From Bacteroidota bacterium (lineage in GTDB: Bacteria > Bacteroidota > Bacteroidia > Flavobacteriales_D > Crocinitomicaceae), in contig SBGS01000204.1 of NCBI GenBank assembly GCA_006226555.1, positions 1 to 7,038 of the forward strand: 7,038 nucleotides of DNA. The letters are read 5' to 3'. The first letter of the stretch is position 1. Every line of letters begins with the position of its first letter. Shown here piece after piece: positions 1 to 4,987 of this stretch. The notes beneath the pieces were generated by a model. It was given only the letters and a program-made list of their open reading frames with translations. It was not told the DNA's origin and ran no database searches. Position numbers and translations under genes: made by a program.

Positions 1-546
1 CTCATCTTTGATGAGATTCAATGTGGTATGGGACGGAGCGGTAAGCTCTTTGCATTTGAACATTTCAATGTTGTACCCGATGCAATCACACTAGGTAAAG
101 CACTTGGCGGAGGCATGTCAATTGGCGCACTTGTTTCGTCACAAAAGTATCTCAATGAATTTCGATATGACCCTATGCTCGGGCATATCACAACTTTTGG
201 AGGACATCCTGTAAATTGTGCCGCTGCAGCTGCGTTTCTGGATGTAATGGAAACAGAAATAGATTTCACTGAAGTAGAGCGACTAGGTAAACTACTGGAA
301 GAGCTTATTGCCGATGATCCGGAAATTATAGCATCCAGAAGAATTGGAATGATGTTCGCCTTCGACATGTCTTCTTCTGAACGAGTTGAGCGCGTGGTTA
401 CAAGAGCATTAGAAAAAGGTGTACTAACATTCTGGTTTCTCAGTCATCCGTATAGCTTCAGATTGTCGCCCCCATTAAATATTACCGAAGAACAAGTGCG
501 AGAAGCCGCAAAACTTATTCTTGAATCGATCGAAGAAACGAGATGA
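1..546 (+). CDS. Class III PLP-dependent aminotransferase, C-terminal part (5' end outside window)
   Basis: This is the C-terminal 181 residues of a fold-type I, class III aminotransferase, which moves an amino group using pyridoxal phosphate in the cytoplasm. The frame is open from base 1. The family motif DEIQCGMGRSG (fragment residues 4-14) lies across the first ATG at base 28, so that ATG is internal and the true start is upstream. Asp4 should contact the PLP pyridine nitrogen. Lys33 (bases 97-99, in TLGKALGGG) should be the Schiff-base lysine. The TTFGGHP segment (64-70) fits the phosphate-binding loop from the partner subunit, and Arg154 in FRLSPPL fits the substrate carboxylate site. 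Family members are usually about 400 residues, so slightly over half is missing. The sequence resembles the ornithine/acetylornithine-type aminotransferases often annotated in Bacteroidota as 'aspartate aminotransferase family', but the substrate cannot be assigned. It is not a second BioA: the SSWW and YHGDT regions are not visible. Its 3' end overlaps convergent bioA by 32 nt. Confidence 0.93.
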   Translation, partial: LIFDEIQCGMGRSGKLFAFEHFNVVPDAITLGKALGGGMSIGALVSSQKYLNEFRYDPMLGHITTFGGHPVNCAAAAAFLDVMETEIDFTEVERLGKLLEELIADDPEIIASRRIGMMFAFDMSSSERVERVVTRALEKGVLTFWFLSHPYSFRLSPPLNITEEQVREAAKLILESIEETR

Positions 547-1795
547 TAACTGTTATCAGGTGATCGTACTCTTCCCTGGTAATACAATAGGGAGGATTGA
601 TAAAAATGGTATTTCCCAAGGGTCTCAATAATACTCCTCTTTCAAGTGCATATTGATATGCTTGATCCCGAATGCCTGAAAAATATCCAACGCGATCAGC
701 GGTGTTTACCTCAAATGCCAGAATGGTTCCGCAAACACGTGGATTCAAAATATTTGGTTCCCGAGAAATGAGGCGTAGCGCTTCATTATTCGCCTCCTTC
801 AATCTTTCTATTTTTTCTATGGTGCCTTCTTGCTCAAAGATATCAAGACTTGCATTCGCAACTGCACAGGCAATAGGATTACCAGTGTAAGAATGTCCGT
901 GTAAAAATCCGCGTTCCGTTTTTTCTGAAAGAAAGGAATTGAATATTTCTTCAGATGTTACTGTTAAGCCCAATGGAAGAACTCCTGCTGTGAGTCCTTT
1001 AGAAAGCATAACCAGATCGGGGTTCTCATTACATTGATCCAGGGCGAAGAACGTTCCGGTTCTGCCAAAACCCGTCATCACCTCATCAAAAATGATCAAC
1101 ACCTTATTTTTTCTGGCTATTTGCATTAGTCGATCTAAAAAACCAACCGAATACATCCTCATTCCTGAAGCTCCCTGAATAAGTGGTTCAACGATCAAAG
1201 CAGCAAAATTTCCAGATGCAAATCGCTTTTCCGCGATCTCCAGGATATGATCTTCTTGATCCGGATTTGGAAAAGGCAAATATTCAGCTTGAAAGAACAA
1301 CGGCTCAAATGGTTTATTGAAAAGATCCCGCTCTCCTACCGACATAGCTCCAAAGGTATCCCCGTGATACGCTCCTTCTAACGCCATTACCAAAGTCTTT
1401 TCTTCTCCTTTATTGTGCCAAAACTGAACACACATTTTAAGTGCGACTTCTGCCGCAGTAGATCCATTATCTGAGAAAAATACCTTCGTGAGATGAGAAG
1501 GCAATTTAGACGTGATTCGCTCTGCCAATCGAACTGCCTGAGGATGCGTGACATTCGCAAATATCACATGATCTAGCGCCTGAAATTGATCCGTGATCGC
1601 TTTACCTATTATCTCATGCCCATGACCGTGAATATTAACCCACCAGCTTGAATTTGCATCGATATAGGACTTACCCTTTTCATCATAAAGCAATGTTCCT
1701 TTTGCAGAAACAATCGGAAGAGGGTCTCCGGAAGTAGCATGTTGTGAAAAAGGATGCCATACATGCTTCTTATCCCTATTTATCAGGCTGCTCAT
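515..1795 (-). CDS. bioA: Adenosylmethionine-8-amino-7-oxononanoate aminotransferase (DAPA synthase)
   Basis: This enzyme converts 7-keto-8-aminopelargonate to 7,8-diaminopelargonate, the antepenultimate step of biotin synthesis. It is a cytoplasmic PLP-dependent homodimer. The 426 residues match the family length (E. coli BioA is about 429). Visible family motifs in order are VWHPFSQ (12-18), SSWWVNIHGHGH (49-60), FFSDNGSTAAEVALKM (106-121), YHGDTFGAMSVG (143-154), DEVMTGFGRTG (237-247, with Asp237 for the PLP nitrogen), LSKGL with Schiff-base Lys267, and HGHSYTGNP (299-307). The N-terminal HxWHP and SSWW signatures distinguish BioA from generic class III aminotransferases. The start is the ATG of an ATGA junction that overlaps the bioD stop by 4 nt. 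With no clear Shine-Dalgarno sequence, this suggests translational coupling. One oddity is Phe16 where E. coli BioA has substrate-contacting Tyr17. The stop codon lies inside the convergent aminotransferase gene. The overall BioA call is firm; the amino donor (SAM or lysine) is not determined. Confidence 0.96.
   Translation of the reverse strand: MSSLINRDKKHVWHPFSQHATSGDPLPIVSAKGTLLYDEKGKSYIDANSSWWVNIHGHGHEIIGKAITDQFQALDHVIFANVTHPQAVRLAERITSKLPSHLTKVFFSDNGSTAAEVALKMCVQFWHNKGEEKTLVMALEGAYHGDTFGAMSVGERDLFNKPFEPLFFQAEYLPFPNPDQEDHILEIAEKRFASGNFAALIVEPLIQGASGMRMYSVGFLDRLMQIARKNKVLIIFDEVMTGFGRTGTFFALDQCNENPDLVMLSKGLTAGVLPLGLTVTSEEIFNSFLSEKTERGFLHGHSYTGNPIACAVANASLDIFEQEGTIEKIERLKEANNEALRLISREPNILNPRVCGTILAFEVNTADRVGYFSGIRDQAYQYALERGVLLRPLGNTIFINPPYCITREEYDHLITVIISFLRSIQE
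518..537. repeat. Imperfect 20-bp dyad inside the convergent gene overlap
   Basis: The 20 bases are symmetric at 8 of 10 paired positions, with TTCTT and AAGAA as outer arms and ATCGAT at the centre. The dyad lies wholly within the 32-nt region coding for both the aminotransferase and BioA C termini, directly next to the bioA stop codon (515-517). Both reading frames constrain these bases, so the symmetry may be accidental. No U-tract supports a terminator. Confidence 0.3.
544..558. repeat. Perfect 15-bp palindrome (7+1+7) starting at the aminotransferase stop codon
   Basis: TGATAACTGTTATCA is a perfect inverted repeat with a single central base. Its first three bases are the TGA stop of the rightward aminotransferase. 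The whole element lies inside the C-terminal coding part of bioA, where it encodes Ile-Thr-Val-Ile on the other strand. It could form a short RNA hairpin at the 3' end of the aminotransferase message or be a protein-binding site. No U-tract follows on the plus strand, so it does not look like a standard intrinsic terminator. Confidence 0.45.
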
Positions 1796-2430
1796 AAACT
1801 GGATCTGAATATTTCCGCTTGCTCAGCAATGAATGCTTCATCTACATTATCTACCTCAGGTACTCGCCCAATCACATGAACCCCTGTTCGCTTTACGATT
1901 ATCTCTTCTGTAGAAGGGTTTTCCTTACCAACGAATATAATTCCTGCTAATTGAACATCATTCGTCCTCAAAACATCCAAAGTAAGTAATGTATGATTGA
2001 TGCTTCCAAGGTAATGTCTGGAAACAACAATAACCGGTAAACCCCATTTTTTTGCCAGCTCAAGATAGCTGTTCCCAATTTGATCAAACGGCACCATTAG
2101 CCCTCCCGCACCTTCAACAATTAAATTTCCAGTAACGTTCGGAAGATTTAGTTCATTTAATTGTATTTCGATTCCATCTATTTGAGCTGCAGCGTGAGGT
2201 GAAAGAGGCTGCTTCAATCGGTATATTTCAGGAATAACAATAACATCTTTAACTAATGTACGGATAGTTTCAGCATCAGAGCCGTCTATAATACCTGATT
2301 GAATAGGTTTGAAATAGGTTGCCTCTAGTGCTTTTGTTAGAATTGCAGAAACAACGGTCTTTCCGACATCTGTTCCGATACCGGTTACAAAATACTGTTT
2401 TGCGATATGCGTATCAGCGGAGCTGGGCAT
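1792..2430 (-). CDS. bioD: ATP-dependent dethiobiotin synthetase
   Basis: BioD carboxylates 7,8-diaminopelargonate with CO2 and ATP to close the ureido ring of dethiobiotin. It acts directly after BioA, whose gene is next downstream. The protein has 212 residues, slightly shorter than the E. coli enzyme (about 225). The N-terminal FVTGIGTDVGKT contains the P-loop (17-25) with Lys24 and Thr25. FKPIQSG follows with Lys41, the counterpart of the substrate-binding lysine in YKPVASG. LSPH is at 76-79 and VEGAGGLMVP at 105-114, a Walker-B-like and substrate loop. The C-terminal segment LAGIIFVGKE has Val167 where E. coli has the adenine-contacting Asn in VAND. The start ATG is certain because an in-frame TGA stands directly before it and no other Met precedes the P-loop. 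The start lies 17 nt inside the pheT 3' end, in another frame, and the stop shares ATGA with bioA. No Shine-Dalgarno sequence is evident, so translation probably depends on coupling to pheT. Confidence 0.95.
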   Translation of the reverse strand: MPSSADTHIAKQYFVTGIGTDVGKTVVSAILTKALEATYFKPIQSGIIDGSDAETIRTLVKDVIVIPEIYRLKQPLSPHAAAQIDGIEIQLNELNLPNVTGNLIVEGAGGLMVPFDQIGNSYLELAKKWGLPVIVVSRHYLGSINHTLLTLDVLRTNDVQLAGIIFVGKENPSTEEIIVKRTGVHVIGRVPEVDNVDEAFIAEQAEIFRSSL

Positions 2431-4849
2431 TCAGTTTACTTTCTAATTCCGCACGGATCTTGCTCATGATTGCATCGATCTGCTCATCCTTAAGGGTCTT
2501 TTCAGCATCCTGGAAATGGAAAGACACAGCATAACTTTTCTTCCCTTCCTCCAGCTTATCACCTTCATAGACATCAAATAAACCGACTTCCTGAAGTAGC
2601 TTTTTATCGATATTTCTAGCTATCTCCTCGATCTCTTCAAAACGGGTTGATTTGTCCAGCATCAAAGAGAAGTCCCTCCTCACCGCAAATGTTTTTGGAA
2701 GCTCCTTGTATTTAACAGATGTGAGTTTTAATGAGTCTATAATTGCGTCCCAATCCAAATCAATCAGATATACGTGGTTTTTAATACCAAAATGCTTTTT
2801 AGTCTTTTTACCAATCCATCCCATCTCTCCGATCTTTGTCTTCAAAATGTACAATTGTACACCGTCCTCAAAAATCGAATTCTTTAGAGCCTTTTGAGTT
2901 AAATGTTCCGAAAGGCCTAGTCTATCCGTTATCCGTCTTAAATAGGATTTGATAGAATAATATGTAAAGGCATCATTTGCGCCCGTCCAGTTATCTATAC
3001 CGGATTTGCCGCTAATGCACGTAACAAGTCGACGATTCTCATTGTATCCGCTTTCAAATTTTCGGTAGATCTTACCAAATTCAAATAATCTAAGATCAGG
3101 GTTTTGACGGTTCTGGTTGTACGCTACAACTTCAAGCGCTCCAAATACCAACGACTGACGCATAACTGCCAGATCCTGACTTAAAGGGTTCAATATCGAT
3201 ACATGATGTTCACTTTTTAGTGCTTCACCCCCCAATTCATCCACATAAACAGGCTTTGTCAGAGAGTTGTTCATCATTTCGAGGAATCCCATACCGGCAA
3301 GCATGTCTGACACAACCTGTTGTACCTTTTCCGGATCAGGTTTGGGAAATTTATTGATCGAACTATTTAACTTTTCAGGAAGTGGAACTTTGTTGTATCC
3401 ATAGATCCTTAAAACCTCTTCAATAACATCGGCTTCCCGATTTACATCAACTCTGAAAGCCGGCACCTCCAAAAACAAGGTGTCACCATTCTTTTGAGCG
3501 ATTCTAAATCCAAGAACTTCCAGGATCGCAGTTATTTCTTCGTCCGGAATATTCGCTCCGATCAATTTTCTACAGCGTTCATAGTTAAATTGGATCTTAC
3601 GATCTACTTCGAACTCAGGATTAGTATCCTCTATTTCCATTCCCACTTCTCCACCTGCTATCTCCTTGATAAGGATGGCGGCACGTTTCAAGGCAAACAA
3701 TGTACGATCCGGATCAACTCCTCGCTCAAAACGGAAGGATGAATCAGTGCTCAAACCATGTAATTTTGCAGTTTTACGCACTACGACCGGATCAAAGTAT
3801 GCCGATTCCAAGAATACATTTACAGTCTGATCGGATATCCCTGAATCGAGGCCACCAAAAACTCCTGCAATACAAAGATCTTCCTTACCATTCGTGATCA
3901 TCAGCTCCTCCCCTTTCATCTCTCTTTCCTCACCGTCAAGCGTGATGAACTTTGTTCCCTTTTTTGCGCGCTGAACCACGATCTTTCCTCCCAATTTATC
4001 AGCATCAAATGCATGGAGTGGATTACCAAGCTCATGCATTACAAAATTGGTTACATCGACCACATTGTTTATTGGAGTTAAACCTATAGTTCGCAATCTT
4101 TTCTGTAACCATTCCGGTGAGCTTTTTATGGCAACTCCTTTTATAGATACACCGGTATATCTCGGACAAGCAGCATGATCCTTTACCAACACTTTAATCG
4201 GCAGATCATATCGCTCTACTTTAAACTGGTCGATAGACGGCCAGATCAAATTCAGTTTCTTATTGTCATGAATATTCAAGTATGCGATCAAGTCTCTCGC
4301 AACTCCAACATGGCCCATCGCATCTGCTCTGTTAGGAGTTAATCCTATCTCGATTAAAAAATCGTCTTCAAGATCGAAAAATGACGATGCAGGACTTCCA
4401 ACTTTTGCATCTTCCGAAAGCACCATGATCCCATCATGACTATTTCCAATACCAAGTTCATCTTCAGCGCAGATCATACCTTCAGATTCTACTCCACGGA
4501 TCTTGGATTTTTTGATCTTAAAAGGTTCTTCAGGGCTTGGATATAGCGTACATCCCACTGTAGCTACAACGACTTTTTGTCCTGCTGCTACATTTGGAGC
4601 TCCACATACGATTTGTAAAGGCTCCCCATTTCCAACATTGACTGTAGTAACATTCAAGCGATCTGCATCAGGGTGTTTTTCGCATGTGAGCACTTCACCA
4701 ATTACAACCCCATCAAGTCCACCTTTCAGTGCTTCGATCTTCTCCACTCCCTCAACCTCAAGACCGGTATCCGTAAGAATTTCCGCTACTCTTTCAACCG
4801 GAAGATCCGTATTGACATAATTCTTAAGCCAATTGTAAGATATTTTCAT
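2414..4849 (-). CDS. pheT: Phenylalanine--tRNA ligase beta subunit
   Basis: This is the beta subunit of the cytoplasmic (alpha-beta)2 phenylalanyl-tRNA synthetase. It binds tRNA-Phe and edits mischarged Tyr-tRNA, while catalysis is in the alpha subunit PheS, which is not in this window. At 811 residues it is full length (E. coli about 795). Domains in order are: MKISYNWLKNYV at the N terminus; the OB-fold EMAP-type tRNA-binding domain (about 42-155, with CEKHPDADRLNV and QIVCGAPNV); the B3/B4 editing domain (about 212-395, with NNVVDVTNFVMHELGNPLHA-type core and FRFERGVDP); B5 (about 415-485, ending EEVLRIYGYNKVP); the inactive synthetase-like core (about 500-700, with MRQSLVFGAL and RLFEFGKIY); and the C-terminal FDX-ACB anticodon-binding domain (about 717-810, with FAVRRDFSLM). 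The start ATG is unambiguous because a TAG stop lies two codons upstream. It is the first gene of the leftward block, and its last 17 nt contain the bioD start. pheS and pheT are separate here. Confidence 0.98.
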   Translation of the reverse strand: MKISYNWLKNYVNTDLPVERVAEILTDTGLEVEGVEKIEALKGGLDGVVIGEVLTCEKHPDADRLNVTTVNVGNGEPLQIVCGAPNVAAGQKVVVATVGCTLYPSPEEPFKIKKSKIRGVESEGMICAEDELGIGNSHDGIMVLSEDAKVGSPASSFFDLEDDFLIEIGLTPNRADAMGHVGVARDLIAYLNIHDNKKLNLIWPSIDQFKVERYDLPIKVLVKDHAACPRYTGVSIKGVAIKSSPEWLQKRLRTIGLTPINNVVDVTNFVMHELGNPLHAFDADKLGGKIVVQRAKKGTKFITLDGEEREMKGEELMITNGKEDLCIAGVFGGLDSGISDQTVNVFLESAYFDPVVVRKTAKLHGLSTDSSFRFERGVDPDRTLFALKRAAILIKEIAGGEVGMEIEDTNPEFEVDRKIQFNYERCRKLIGANIPDEEITAILEVLGFRIAQKNGDTLFLEVPAFRVDVNREADVIEEVLRIYGYNKVPLPEKLNSSINKFPKPDPEKVQQVVSDMLAGMGFLEMMNNSLTKPVYVDELGGEALKSEHHVSILNPLSQDLAVMRQSLVFGALEVVAYNQNRQNPDLRLFEFGKIYRKFESGYNENRRLVTCISGKSGIDNWTGANDAFTYYSIKSYLRRITDRLGLSEHLTQKALKNSIFEDGVQLYILKTKIGEMGWIGKKTKKHFGIKNHVYLIDLDWDAIIDSLKLTSVKYKELPKTFAVRRDFSLMLDKSTRFEEIEEIARNIDKKLLQEVGLFDVYEGDKLEEGKKSYAVSFHFQDAEKTLKDEQIDAIMSKIRAELESKLNAQLR

Positions 4850-4987
4850 GCTCTAAATTGTAAACCGCGAATTTACACACTATCGTCCGATTCTTCCCAT
4901 TTTTCGCAAAGAACTTGCCCTATTCAACTATAAAATTTAGGGTTCAAGTTAGTATCTCTCTGATCATTTTGCGAAATTTACGCTCAC
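4850..4987. promoter_or_regulatory. Divergent intergenic region with the presumed promoters of pheT and the TonB-dependent receptor
   Basis: This 138-bp AT-rich gap separates the divergent starts of pheT and the receptor gene and must hold, or lie close to, the promoters of both. Bacteroidota promoters typically carry TAnnTTTG near -7 and TTG near -33. The best leftward match is TATAGTTG on the minus strand (4932 to 4925, one mismatch), which would give a pheT leader of roughly 65-70 nt. The best rightward match is TCATTTTG (4964-4971, one mismatch), which would leave only a very short leader. Neither has a properly spaced TTG, so both are weak guesses. No purine-rich Shine-Dalgarno sequence precedes either ATG, which is common in this phylum. 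I see no tRNA, riboswitch-like conserved core or terminator here. Confidence 0.45.
4902..4976. repeat. Spaced 9-bp inverted repeat in the divergent intergenic region
   Basis: TTTCGCAAA at 4902-4910 and TTTGCGAAA at 4968-4976 are exact reverse complements, separated by 57 nt and lying between the two divergent genes. The right arm ends 11 nt before the receptor ATG, and the left arm lies about 53 nt upstream of the pheT ATG. It could be a pair of operator half-sites or a stem in a receptor-side transcript, or chance in AT-rich DNA. No function can be assigned from one copy. Confidence 0.4.

Noticed and set aside
18..368. 116-codon open frame on the minus strand opposite the first aminotransferase
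   Set aside because: Low-complexity Ser/Ala-rich translation with no recognisable domain, fully antisense to a clear class III aminotransferase; a shadow frame.
28..546. The ATG at 28 as the true start of the aminotransferase
   Set aside because: The frame is open to base 1 and the essential DEIQCG motif is partly upstream of this ATG, so the gene starts outside the window.
571..595. Hairpin CTTCCCT/AGGGAGG as a terminator for the rightward aminotransferase
   Set aside because: The loop is 11 nt, the stem needs a wobble pair, no T-run follows on the plus strand, and the bases code for conserved BioA residues.
515..1795. The two aminotransferases as a recent tandem duplication
   Set aside because: They are convergent and their shared motifs differ clearly in detail (DEIQCGMGRSG against DEVMTGFGRTG, TTFGGHP against HSYTGNP), indicating distant paralogues.
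4503..4933. Two rightward open frames within the pheT 5' region, one reaching into the intergenic gap
   Set aside because: They lie opposite the conserved tRNA-binding domain of pheT and their translations show no domain, signal peptide or ribosome binding site.
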